A stretch of DNA of 64,000 nucleotides. Source: Streptomyces kanamyceticus. Its GTDB lineage: Bacteria; Actinomycetota; Actinomycetes; Streptomycetales; Streptomycetaceae. The position numbers and the translations under genes are program-made. The notes beneath the pieces were generated by a model that searched no databases, was not told the DNA's origin, and was given only the letters and a program-made list of their open reading frames with translations. Every line of letters begins with the position of its first letter. The stretch's first letter is position 1. Below, one piece after another: positions 52,847-60,326 of the stretch. The stretch is from NCBI RefSeq assembly GCF_008704495.1, contig NZ_CP023699.1, positions 7,936,001 through 8,000,000 on the forward strand, given 5' to 3'.

Positions 52847-53431
52847 TCACGCTTCGAACCACGTGATCATTACGTCATTAGGGAACGACTCCCGCCCGGT
52901 CACACGAAACCGCGTGGGGTCGAACTCCCCGTCGAACAGCGGGATTCCGGAGCCCGCGACCACCGGATAGCTCTTGATGATCAGTTCGTCGATCTCGGGC
53001 AACAATGCCCCCGCGAGCCGCCCGCCACCGCACAGCCAGATGTCCTTCCCGTCCTGTCGCTTCAGGTCTTGGACCACAGGGAGAGGGTCCCCACCGATCA
53101 CGCTCACCGCAGGGTCACCCGCCGAGCCGAGCGTGCTGGACACCACGTACTGCCGCAGATGCGCGTACGGGCTGGGCAGGCCGTGCTCAAGGGCGGGGCG
53201 GTACGTTCCGTGCCCCATCAGTACCGTGTCGAACCGCAGATTGGGAGCCTCGGCAAGTCCCACGTGGGCCCGCATCGCGGTCGGCACGGTCTCGGGATAG
53301 CGGGCGTTGACCGACGCGGCGTACGCGGCGGCCTGCTCCTCGTCGCCCACGGGGTAGAAGTCGACCTCGCCCGCGGGGCCCGCGATGTACCCGTCGACGG
53401 AGGTGCCGATGTAGTAGACGAGCTTGCGCAT
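52847..53431 (-). CDS. Dihydrofolate reductase-like / RibD C-terminal domain protein
   Basis: 194 residues from ATG 53431, with GGGGGAG upstream. NADPH-dependent reductase fold: KLVYYIGTSVDGYIAGPAGE at the start, VLMGHGTYRPALEHGL, KDIWLCGGGRLAGALLPEID and the end motif VVAGSGIPLFDG. Paralogues of this group reduce pteridine- or flavin-precursor-like substrates; true target unknown, and it is not a replacement for folA or ribD in context. Divergent from a TetR gene with a palindromic site between. Confidence 0.9.
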   Translation of the reverse strand: MRKLVYYIGTSVDGYIAGPAGEVDFYPVGDEEQAAAYAASVNARYPETVPTAMRAHVGLAEAPNLRFDTVLMGHGTYRPALEHGLPSPYAHLRQYVVSSTLGSAGDPAVSVIGGDPLPVVQDLKRQDGKDIWLCGGGRLAGALLPEIDELIIKSYPVVAGSGIPLFDGEFDPTRFRVTGRESFPNDVMITWFEA

Positions 53432-53446
53432 CAGGAAACTCCCCCT

Positions 53447-53484
53447 GTAGTACTCTTTTCGTAGTGGTTGAAACGTAGTACTAC
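53447..53484. promoter_or_regulatory. Operator region between RibD-like and TetR genes
   Basis: GTAGTACT (53447-53454) and the 10-bp perfect palindrome GTAGTACTAC (53475-53484); with flanking T/A the outer 9-mers TGTAGTACT and AGTACTACA form an inverted repeat. GTAGT also recurs at 53461. Dense GTAGT/ACTAC elements between divergent genes indicate TetR binding sites. Confidence 0.7.
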
Positions 53485-53500
53485 ACATGGAGTGGTGTCA

Positions 53501-54076
53501 ATGGTGCGCAGGAACGACGGACGACGGGCGGCTCTGGTCGACGCCGCCATCGAGGTGCTTGCCAGGGAGGGCGCCAGGGGCCTGACCTTCCGCGCCGTGG
53601 ACACCGAGGCCGCCGTGCCGACCGGTACCGCGTCCAACTACTTCGGCAACCGCGACGACCTGCTGAACCAGGCGGGCGCCCGCGTCTACGAACGCCTCAC
53701 GCCCGGCGAGGCGGAGATCGAGCGGCAGCGCACGGCCAAGCCCGACAAGGAGACCTACGCCGCGCTGATGCGCGACGTCGTCGGCCGGGTCAGCGGCTTC
53801 CGCACCGGCTATCTGGCCCTGCTCGAACTGCGTCTGGAGGCCACCCGCCGCCCGGAGCTGCGCGCGGTCCTGACCGAGCGCGTCCAGGCCGACCTGGCCG
53901 CCAACCTTGCGTACCACGAAGCCTCCGGGCTACCCGGCGACGCGACGGCGGTCAAGCTCCTCTACCTGGCGCTCAACTGGCTCATCGTCGAGCAGCTCAC
54001 ACTCCCCGACGTCCTCTCCGAGGCGGAACGCGAACGCCTGGTAGAGGCGGCGGTCCAGCGCGCCATCACGGAGTAG
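53501..54076 (+). CDS. TetR-family regulator
   Basis: 191 residues from ATG 53501 (GGAGTGG upstream). HTH: RRAALVDAAIEVLAREGARG, LTFRAVDTEAAVPTGTASNY, FGNRDDLLNQAGARVYERL; TetR_C_6-like ligand domain after it. Likely represses the divergent RibD-like reductase gene and itself. Its last 11 bp overlap the convergent ArsR-type gene. Confidence 0.9.
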   Translation: MVRRNDGRRAALVDAAIEVLAREGARGLTFRAVDTEAAVPTGTASNYFGNRDDLLNQAGARVYERLTPGEAEIERQRTAKPDKETYAALMRDVVGRVSGFRTGYLALLELRLEATRRPELRAVLTERVQADLAANLAYHEASGLPGDATAVKLLYLALNWLIVEQLTLPDVLSEAERERLVEAAVQRAITE

Positions 54077-54785
54077 CGGACCCGTCGATGCCCAGGTGCG
54101 CCGCGAGTTCCCGCTCCCCGGTCCGCGTGACCCGCACCGCGCGCTCCGAGCCGATCCGCTCGCACCATCCCGCGTCCAGCGCGTGCCGGCAGAGCGCCGC
54201 GCCCGCCACCCCGGCCAGATGGGGCCTGCGCTCGGTCCAGTCCAGGCAGGCCCGGGCCAGCGGCCGACGGCCGGTGCGCGACAGCTCGATCCCCAACTCC
54301 CCGAACCAGTCGAGGCCTTGATCGGTGAGGGCGAACCCGGTGTCCTGCCGGAGCAGCCCCCGGCTCGTCATCGCCGAGGTGATCGCGATGCCGAGCCGCC
54401 CCGCGAGGTGGTCGTAACAGGTGCGGCCCCGCGCCATCGCGGACCGGGTGCTCGACTCGCGCAGCGTGCGGGGCCGCGCGAGGGCGTCGGGGGCGGCGTG
54501 CGCGGTGAGGTCCTCGACGAGCTGGGCGACCCGCGCGTCGGCGAGCCGCACATAGCGGTGCCTGCCCTGCCGCTCCTCGGTGAGCAGTCCGCCCGCGACC
54601 AGCTTGCCCAGGTGCTCGCTGGCGGTGGAGGCCGCGACGCCCGCGTGCCGGGCGAGCTCACCCGCCGTCCAGGCCCGCCCGTCGAGCAGCGCGAGCAGGC
54701 AGGCCGCCCGCGTCTCGTCGGCGAACAGTCCGGCGAGCGCGGCGAGGGCCGGTGCGGTGGCGTTCTTCGTGTGGCCGGGCGTCAT
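54066..54785 (-). CDS. ArsR-family winged-helix regulator with C-terminal extension
   Basis: 239 residues. The N-terminal ~90 residues are an ArsR HTH (LAALAGLFADETRAACLLAL, WTAGELARHAGVAASTASEH, LGKLVAGGLLTEERQGRHRY). The remaining ~140 residues (RTCYDHLAGRLGIAITSAM, GFALTDQGLDWFGELG) form the extra domain seen in a streptomycete/mycobacterial subgroup. There is no metal-binding CxC in the recognition helix, so it is probably not a metal sensor. Targets unknown. Confidence 0.9.
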   Translation of the reverse strand: MTPGHTKNATAPALAALAGLFADETRAACLLALLDGRAWTAGELARHAGVAASTASEHLGKLVAGGLLTEERQGRHRYVRLADARVAQLVEDLTAHAAPDALARPRTLRESSTRSAMARGRTCYDHLAGRLGIAITSAMTSRGLLRQDTGFALTDQGLDWFGELGIELSRTGRRPLARACLDWTERRPHLAGVAGAALCRHALDAGWCERIGSERAVRVTRTGERELAAHLGIDGSATP

Positions 54786-54842
54786 GTCACCAGGATGCGC
54801 CGGGAACGCTTCGCCGAGGGCCGAACCGTCCGCACCGCGCTG

Positions 54843-55502
54843 TCACGCCCCCGCCGCGTGTCCCGCCGCCACCTGCTCGTACTGCAGCGCGAGCCCGTCG
54901 AGCAGGGCCCGCAGGCCCGTCTCGAAGGCCCGCTCGTCGACGGTCTCCTGCCGCTCGGCGAGCAGGTGGGCCTGGCCGAGGTGGGGGTAGTCGGCGGGGT
55001 CGTACGCCGCCTCGTCGTCCACGAAGCCCCCGGCGAAGGAGCCGAGCGCGGAGCCCATGATGAAGTACCGCATCAGCGCGCCGATCGAGGTGGCCTGCGC
55101 GGCGGGCCAGCCCGCGTCGACCATCGCCCCGAACACCGCGTCCGCGAGCCGCAGTCCGGCCGGGCGGCGGCCCGGGCCGCTGGCGAGCACCGGAACGATG
55201 TTCGGGTGCCGGGTGAGGGCGGCCCGGTAGGAGGCGGCCCAGTCGTGCAGCGCGGTGCGCCAGTCGCGCGCGTCGTCGGTGTCGAACATCGACAGGTCGA
55301 CCTGGGCGCTCACCGAGTCCGCGACCGCCTCCAGGATCTGGTCCTTGGTGCGGAAGTGGTTGTAGAGGGAGGGCCCGCTGACCCCGAGCTCGGCGGCGAG
55401 GCGGCGCGTGGAGACGGCGGCGAGGCCCTCCGCGTCGACGAGGGCGCGCGCCGCGTCGACGATGCGTTCTCGGCTGAGGAGGGGCTTGCGCGGTCGGGCC
55501 AT
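54843..55502 (-). CDS. TetR-family regulator divergent from acyl-CoA dehydrogenase
   Basis: 219 residues from ATG 55502. HTH: LSRERIVDAARALVDAEGLA, AVSTRRLAAELGVSGPSLYN, HFRTKDQILEAVADSVSAQV; TetR_C_1-like tail. Operator AAACTAGCAGTGCTAATTT lies 28 bp upstream, in the divergent promoter, and a matching site precedes the aldehyde dehydrogenase operon at 44297, so this protein is the best candidate regulator of both. The ligand is probably an acyl-CoA or related compound, by analogy. Confidence 0.9.
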   Translation of the reverse strand: MARPRKPLLSRERIVDAARALVDAEGLAAVSTRRLAAELGVSGPSLYNHFRTKDQILEAVADSVSAQVDLSMFDTDDARDWRTALHDWAASYRAALTRHPNIVPVLASGPGRRPAGLRLADAVFGAMVDAGWPAAQATSIGALMRYFIMGSALGSFAGGFVDDEAAYDPADYPHLGQAHLLAERQETVDERAFETGLRALLDGLALQYEQVAAGHAAGA

Positions 55503-55529
55503 GCGGCACATAGTAGGGGCCCCCACCAG

Positions 55530-55548
55530 AAACTAGCAGTGCTAATTT
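55530..55548. promoter_or_regulatory. TetR operator at the acyl-CoA dehydrogenase promoter
   Basis: AAACTAGCAGTGCTAATTT, 8 of 9 arm positions symmetric about a central G, between divergent starts 55502 and 55576. Partner of the site at 44297-44315. Confidence 0.8.
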
Positions 55549-55575
55549 AAATCTCGACGCGAAGAGGTGCCCACG

Positions 55576-56727
55576 ATGAACCTGGAGCTCAGCGAGGAGC
55601 AGACCGCGGTCAGGCGGCTGGCCGAGGACTTCGTCGCGCGCGAGATCACCCCGCACGTCGTCGAGTGGGACCGCACCGAGAGCGTCGACAGGGCCATCGT
55701 GAAGAAGCTCGGCGAGGTCGGCTTCCTCGGTCTGACGATCGACGAGGAGTACGGCGGCTCGGGCGGTGACCACCTCGCGTACTGCCTGGTGACCGAGGAG
55801 CTCGGCCGCGGCGACTCCGCCGTGCGCGGCATCGTCTCGGTCTCCCTCGGGCTCGTCGCCAAGACCATCGCGTCCTGGGGCAGCGAGGAGCAGAAGCGGC
55901 AGTGGCTGCCCGGGCTCACCTCCGGCGCATACGTCGGGTGCTTCGGGCTCACCGAACCGGGCACCGGATCCGACGCGGGCAGCCTCGCGACCAAGGCCGT
56001 GCGCGACGGCGACGCGTACGTCATCAGCGGCACCAAGATGTTCATCACCAACGGCACCTGGGCCGACGTCGTCCTCCTCTTCGCCCGCACCAACGACGCC
56101 CCGGGGCACAAGGGCGTCTCCGCCTTCCTGGTCCCCACCGACACCCCGGGCCTGACCCGCCGCACCATCCACGGCAAGCTCGGCCTGCGCGGCCAGGCCA
56201 CCGCGGAGCTGGTCCTCGACGACGTGCGGGTCCCGGCGTCGGCGATGCTGGCGCCCGAGGGCAAGGGCTTCTCGGTGGCCATGTCGGCACTCGCCAAGGG
56301 GCGGATGTCGGTGGCCGCGGGCTGCGTGGGCCTCGCCCAGGCCGCCCTGGACGCCGCCGTGCGGTACGCGGGCGAGCGCGAGCAGTTCGGCAAGTCCATC
56401 GCCCACCACCAGCTGGTGCAGGAGCTGATCAGCGACATCGCGGTCGACGTGGACGCCGCGCGCCTGCTGACCTGGCGGGTCGCCGACCTCGTCGACCGCG
56501 GGCTGCCCTTCACCACGGAGTCGTCCAAGGCCAAGCTGTTCGCCTCGGAGGCCGCGGTGCGCGCCGCCAACAACGCGCTGCAGGTCTTCGGCGGCTACGG
56601 CTACATAGACGAGTACCCGGCGGGCAAACTCCTGCGCGACGCCCGGGTGATGACCCTCTATGAAGGCACGAGCCAGATCCAGAAGCTCGTCATCGGCCGC
56701 GCGCTGACGGGGGTCTCGGCGTTCTGA
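55576..56727 (+). CDS. Acyl-CoA dehydrogenase
   Basis: 383 residues from ATG 55576. FAD-dependent alpha,beta-dehydrogenation of an acyl-CoA thioester. Signatures: CFGLTEPGTGSDAGSL, ISGTKMFITNGTWADV, the second signature QVFGGYGYIDEYPAGKLLRD and catalytic Glu in TLYEGTSQIQKLVIG (position of short/medium-chain enzymes). Substrate chain not predictable. Controlled by the divergent TetR. Electrons would pass to ETF encoded elsewhere. Confidence 0.96.
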   Translation: MNLELSEEQTAVRRLAEDFVAREITPHVVEWDRTESVDRAIVKKLGEVGFLGLTIDEEYGGSGGDHLAYCLVTEELGRGDSAVRGIVSVSLGLVAKTIASWGSEEQKRQWLPGLTSGAYVGCFGLTEPGTGSDAGSLATKAVRDGDAYVISGTKMFITNGTWADVVLLFARTNDAPGHKGVSAFLVPTDTPGLTRRTIHGKLGLRGQATAELVLDDVRVPASAMLAPEGKGFSVAMSALAKGRMSVAAGCVGLAQAALDAAVRYAGEREQFGKSIAHHQLVQELISDIAVDVDAARLLTWRVADLVDRGLPFTTESSKAKLFASEAAVRAANNALQVFGGYGYIDEYPAGKLLRDARVMTLYEGTSQIQKLVIGRALTGVSAF

Positions 56728-56787
56728 GTACCCCAAGTGAGTACGGGAGCGGATACGGCGCGGCCGCTCCCGGGCCAGTCTTGGCGC

Positions 56788-57078
56788 ATGAGCGAAACAC
56801 CGGTCAAGCAGCAGAGCACCACGGCCTACTACGGCCAGGCGGTCGCGTCGTTCGCCGTGGCACTCGGTGCGACGGCGGTCGGCATCTACAGCCTGGACGT
56901 CAGCGGCTGGATCCGCGCCTTCCTCGCCATCTCCGTCCTGTACCTGACGACGTCCGCGTTCACCCTGGCCAAGGTGATCAGGGACAGGCAGGAGGCGGAC
57001 CAGATCATCAGCCGCGTCGACCAGGCGCGCATCGAGAAGATCCTCGCCGAGCACGACCCGTTCAAACCGGCCGCCTGA
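56788..57078 (+). CDS. YiaA/YiaB-family two-helix membrane protein
   Basis: 96 residues from ATG 56788. Two membrane helices (AVASFAVALGATAVGIYSL and AFLAISVLYLTTSAFTLAKV) then a charged cytoplasmic helix (RDRQEADQIISRVDQARIEK). This matches the YiaAB two-helix domain, found across bacteria without a defined function. Lies 60 bp after the acyl-CoA dehydrogenase on the same strand and could be read through from it. Confidence 0.85.
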   Translation: MSETPVKQQSTTAYYGQAVASFAVALGATAVGIYSLDVSGWIRAFLAISVLYLTTSAFTLAKVIRDRQEADQIISRVDQARIEKILAEHDPFKPAA

Positions 57079-57084
57079 CAGGCC

Positions 57085-57099
57085 CTAAGCGCTTGCTCA
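57085..57099. promoter_or_regulatory. TetR-type operator, copy 1
   Basis: CTAAGCGCTTGCTCA, identical over 15 bp to 58272-58286, 45 bp before the TetR start at 57145. The core AAGCGCTT is an 8-bp palindrome. AAGCGCTTGCT-type sites are a common TetR operator class in actinomycete lipid-metabolism regulons. Confidence 0.8.
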
Positions 57100-57144
57100 C
57101 CGACAAGGGTATGGTGTCCCTCCCTGAAGGCTGAAGGAGTGGGC

Positions 57145-57768
57145 ATGGGTACGGCGGAGGAGACGGGCGGCGACGAGCAGCCGTGGGGCGAGGTGAGCCC
57201 CGACGCGGCCAGGCGGCTCCTGGTCGCCGCCGTCGAGGCCTTCGCGGAGCGCGGGTACCACGCGACGACGACCCGCGACATCGCGGGCCGCGCGGGCATG
57301 AGCCCCGCCGCGCTCTACATCCACTACAAGACGAAGGAAGAGCTGCTCCACCGCATCAGCAGGATCGGCCACGACAGGGCCCTCACCGTCCTGCGGACCG
57401 CGGCGGACGGCACGGGGAGCGCCACCGAGCGGCTCGCCGCCGCCGTACGCTCCTTCGTCGGCTGGCACGCCGCCCACCACATGACCGCGCGCGTCGTCCA
57501 GTACGAACTCGACGCGCTCGGCGACGAGCACCGCACGGAGATCGTCGCCCTGCGCCGCAAGTCGGACGCGGCCGTGCGGGACATCATCAACGACGGCGTG
57601 CGGGCGGGGGAGTTCGACGTCCCCGACGTGCCGGGCACCACGCTCGCCGTGCTCTCGCTCTGCATCGACGTCGCCCGCTGGTTCAACGCCGCCGGGCACC
57701 GGACGCCCGACGAGGTCGGCGCGCTCTACGCCGACCTCGTGCTGCGCATGGTGGGGGCTCAGAAGTAG
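57145..57768 (+). CDS. TetR-family regulator
   Basis: 207 residues from ATG 57145 (GAAGGAG upstream). HTH: AARRLLVAAVEAFAERGYHA, TTTRDIAGRAGMSPAALYIH, YKTKEELLHRISRIGHDRAL; KstR/FadR-like C-terminal domain (VVQYELDALGDEHRTEIVAL). The operator in its own promoter recurs in front of the MaoC-like gene, so it likely represses both itself and that enzyme, with an acyl-CoA-type ligand. Overlaps the convergent MaoC gene by 10 bp. Confidence 0.9.
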   Translation: MGTAEETGGDEQPWGEVSPDAARRLLVAAVEAFAERGYHATTTRDIAGRAGMSPAALYIHYKTKEELLHRISRIGHDRALTVLRTAADGTGSATERLAAAVRSFVGWHAAHHMTARVVQYELDALGDEHRTEIVALRRKSDAAVRDIINDGVRAGEFDVPDVPGTTLAVLSLCIDVARWFNAAGHRTPDEVGALYADLVLRMVGAQK

Positions 57769-58223
57769 TAGCGGGACACCGACTGCGCCACGCAGGACGG
57801 CTTGTCGCCGCCCTCGCGCTCGACCGTGACCGTGGCCGTGACCTGCACGCCGCCGTCCTTGGTGTCGCTGACGTCGGTGAGCGCGGCGGTGGCGCGCAGC
57901 CGCGAGCCGACCGGCACCGGCGAGGGGAAACGGACCTTGTCGGTGCCGTAGTTGAGCCCCATCCGCATGCCCTCGACGCGCATGATCTGCGGCACCAGGC
58001 TCGGCAGCAGCGACAGCGTCAGATAGCCGTGCGCGATGGTCGTCTTGAAGGGGCCCTGCGCCGCCCTCTCCGTGTCGACGTGGATCCACTGGTGATCGCC
58101 GGTGGCGTCGGCGAAGAGGTCGATCCGCTTCTGGTCGATCTCCAGCCAGTCGCTGTACCCGAGCTGTTCGCCGACTCCGGCGCGCAGTTCCCCGGCCGAC
58201 GTGAAGATCCTCGGCTCCGCCAT
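57759..58223 (-). CDS. MaoC-like (R)-hydratase/dehydratase, hot-dog fold
   Basis: 154 residues from ATG 58223. The catalytic motif is visible: [20 protein letters not shown] (Asp and His of the hydratase 2 motif) followed by [20 protein letters not shown]. Hydrates trans-2-enoyl-CoA or a related thioester. The C-terminus [20 protein letters not shown] is also typical of NodN/MaoC proteins. Controlled by the TetR next door through the operator at 58272. Confidence 0.93.
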   Translation of the reverse strand: MAEPRIFTSAGELRAGVGEQLGYSDWLEIDQKRIDLFADATGDHQWIHVDTERAAQGPFKTTIAHGYLTLSLLPSLVPQIMRVEGMRMGLNYGTDKVRFPSPVPVGSRLRATAALTDVSDTKDGGVQVTATVTVEREGGDKPSCVAQSVSRYYF

Positions 58224-58271
58224 GTCCCTGGTCCTCCCAGACGTGTGCGACCACGTCATCGACGTATACGA

Positions 58272-58286
58272 CTAAGCGCTTGCTCA
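58272..58286. promoter_or_regulatory. TetR-type operator, copy 2
   Basis: CTAAGCGCTTGCTCA, an exact copy of 57085-57099. It sits 49 bp upstream of the MaoC start (minus strand) and 54 bp upstream of the soxR start (plus strand), so it could affect both. Confidence 0.8.
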
Positions 58287-58339
58287 GCATGCTGGGTGTG
58301 CCGACGCGTGTCAACGGACCAGCCATTAGGGTTCGACGG

Positions 58340-58807
58340 GTGCCCCAGATCCCAGAGAAGGTCCACGAACTCACGGTCGGCCAGCTGTCGTCCCGCAGCG
58401 GCGTCGCCGTGTCCGCCCTGCACTTCTACGAGTCCAAGGGCCTCATCGCCAGCCGCCGCACCTCGGGCAACCAGCGCCGCTACACCCGTGACACGCTGCG
58501 CCGCGTCGCCTTCATCCGGGCCTCCCAGCGCGTGGGCATCCCGCTCGCCACGATCCGCGAGGCGCTCGACTCGCTGCCCGAGGAGCGCACGCCCAACCGT
58601 GAGGACTGGGCGCACCTCTCGGAGCACTGGCGCTCCGAACTGGACGAGCGCATCAAGCAGTTGGGTCGTCTGCGCGACCACCTCACGGACTGCATCGGCT
58701 GCGGCTGCCTCTCCCTGGAGACCTGTGTGCTCTCCAACCCCGACGACGTCTTCGGCGAGCGGCTCACCGGCTCGCGCCTCCTCGCGGAGCGCCGCACTGA
58801 GTCCTGA
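58340..58807 (+). CDS. soxR: SoxR, redox-sensing MerR-family activator
   Basis: 155 residues from GTG 58340. MerR HTH ([40 protein letters not shown]), dimer helix, and the [2Fe-2S] ligand motif [12 protein letters not shown], exactly C-x2-C-x-C-x5-C as in SoxR. In Streptomyces SoxR responds to redox-active compounds such as actinorhodin and induces a few oxidoreductase and transport genes. Target genes are not evident in this window. Confidence 0.95.
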   Translation: MPQIPEKVHELTVGQLSSRSGVAVSALHFYESKGLIASRRTSGNQRRYTRDTLRRVAFIRASQRVGIPLATIREALDSLPEERTPNREDWAHLSEHWRSELDERIKQLGRLRDHLTDCIGCGCLSLETCVLSNPDDVFGERLTGSRLLAERRTES

Positions 58808-58889
58808 CGCAACCGTGCCGCCGTCCCCCGGCGTGTAAGCAGCACAAGGAGGTCGCGTCTCAACGCCGACACCATCCGGGGGAGGGCCG

Positions 58890-59408
58890 ATGTCACTCGC
58901 CATCTGCTCACTGAAGTGGGACTCCGCGCTCAGCGGACAGCAGAACGTGACGTACGACAGCGACGGATACCACCTCGTGCGGTTCCCGTACGGGGTGGGG
59001 GAGGAGTCGTACGACCCGTGGCACATGCACGACCCGTCCAAGGGCGGCACCGGGCCTTCGCAGTTCCCGGACGCCAGGTCCGGGCTCATCTGGCCGAGCC
59101 ACGAGGGCTGGGGCGTGCTCTGCGCGCTGGTCTTCTGGGCGGTGGACAGCGACCCCACCGAGTACCGGGCGCGCTTCGTCCGCGATCCGCTGGGGATGTC
59201 CACCGGGTACGACTCCACCGCGACGACCGACTCGGCGCCCACCAGGGGCGCCCAGTTCAGGTCCTACACCTGGCAGATGCTCGTGCACCCGGAGACGCCC
59301 CTGGGTGTGAAGATCACGGCACGCGGCGTGGGGGACGTGCGCATCGCCACGCCGCTGACGCTCGCCGAGTTCAAGCTCGCCATCCACACCGAGGTGGGCA
59401 CGCCCTGA
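58890..59408 (+). CDS. Conserved hypothetical protein
   Basis: 172 residues from ATG 58890, with GGGGGAGGG upstream. No signal peptide, membrane segment or known motif. Composition is mixed alpha/beta with many aromatic residues (FPYGVGEESYDPWHMHDPSK, IWPSHEGWGVLCALVFWAVD). The C-terminal half (FRSYTWQMLVHPETPLGVKI) is strand-rich. Probably a globular soluble protein. Monocistronic between soxR and a convergent gene. Function unknown. Confidence 0.8.
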   Translation: MSLAICSLKWDSALSGQQNVTYDSDGYHLVRFPYGVGEESYDPWHMHDPSKGGTGPSQFPDARSGLIWPSHEGWGVLCALVFWAVDSDPTEYRARFVRDPLGMSTGYDSTATTDSAPTRGAQFRSYTWQMLVHPETPLGVKITARGVGDVRIATPLTLAEFKLAIHTEVGTP

Positions 59409-59420
59409 CGGTCGCGCTGC

Positions 59421-60029
59421 TCAGGCGGACACCAGGGGCCTCAGCCGCCTCGCCCGTGCCTGGGCCACCGCGTCCGGCGTGAGCACCGGAGCGGGCACGA
59501 CGATGCCGCAGCCCGTGCAGACCGCCCCGGACGACGGCTCGTGCGCCAGGCCGTGCCGCCAGACGAGGAAGGTGTCCGCGCAGACGGGGCAGCCCGCGCC
59601 GGGATCTCGCTCGAGGGCCGTGATCAGGCGGCGCAGGACCTCGGCGAGGGGGGCGTGCGGGTGGACGCCGGGGTCGTCGCACCAGGCGACCCCGAACCCG
59701 CCCCAGGTGCAGCGGTGCCAGTCGTCGATGGTGCCGGGGCGCCTGAGCCCGTCGTGCTTCTCCTTGCGGCGGCGTTCCGCGAATCCCGCCTCGTAGGCGA
59801 GCCAGACGGCGCGTGCCGCCTCCAGTTCGTCGAGCGCGGACACGAGCCGCGCCGGATCGGGCGACCGGTCCTCGGGGCCGAACCCCGCCCGGGAGCACAG
59901 ATGGTCCCAGGTCGCCCGGTGGCCATAGGGGGCGAACCTCTCCAGGCACTTGCGCAGCGAGTACCGCCGCAGTGCCAGATCGCTCTGCGGATCACGCACC
60001 TGTCTCGCGAGACTCCGGAATCCGGCCAT
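59421..60029 (-). CDS. Hypothetical protein with C-terminal zinc-ribbon-like cysteines
   Basis: 202 residues from ATG 60029. The N-terminal two thirds are helical and rich in Arg/Trp (RYSLRKCLERFAPYGHRATW, YEAGFAERRRKEKHDGLRRP). Near the C-terminus CPVC and CTGC, about 26 residues apart, form a likely zinc-binding pair of knuckles. This suggests a nucleic-acid or protein-binding role, but no family is recognised. Ends 12 bp from the convergent hypothetical gene. Confidence 0.75.
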   Translation of the reverse strand: MAGFRSLARQVRDPQSDLALRRYSLRKCLERFAPYGHRATWDHLCSRAGFGPEDRSPDPARLVSALDELEAARAVWLAYEAGFAERRRKEKHDGLRRPGTIDDWHRCTWGGFGVAWCDDPGVHPHAPLAEVLRRLITALERDPGAGCPVCADTFLVWRHGLAHEPSSGAVCTGCGIVVPAPVLTPDAVAQARARRLRPLVSA

Positions 60030-60326
60030 CGCCCTGCACCTCCGTCACACGTACTGCCCCGTACTGGTACCCCGCGTTCCGTATCTGTCGGCGTCGCAGT
60101 CGAGTCGAAGTCGAAACGACGTCGCCGAGTAGACGTATCGACACGCGATTCGGCTCCCTTCTCGGGCGACCGTTTTTCGCCTGCCCGTTTGAACAGGGGT
60201 GATGCCTCATCGAGGGGGGCGCGTTGTGGTGATTCGGAAAAGGCGACGCATGTTCATCTTTCGGGTTCGGCGACCCGCCAGTAGCCTCCGCCGCATCGGT
60301 CTTCCGCAGGACCCGGAGGAGCACCC
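60030..60326. other. Divergent intergenic region upstream of the penicillin-acylase-family gene
   Basis: 297 bp. Somewhat lower GC in 60160-60260. No convincing coding frame and no strong inverted repeat was seen; it must contain the promoters for both flanking genes. Confidence 0.4.
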
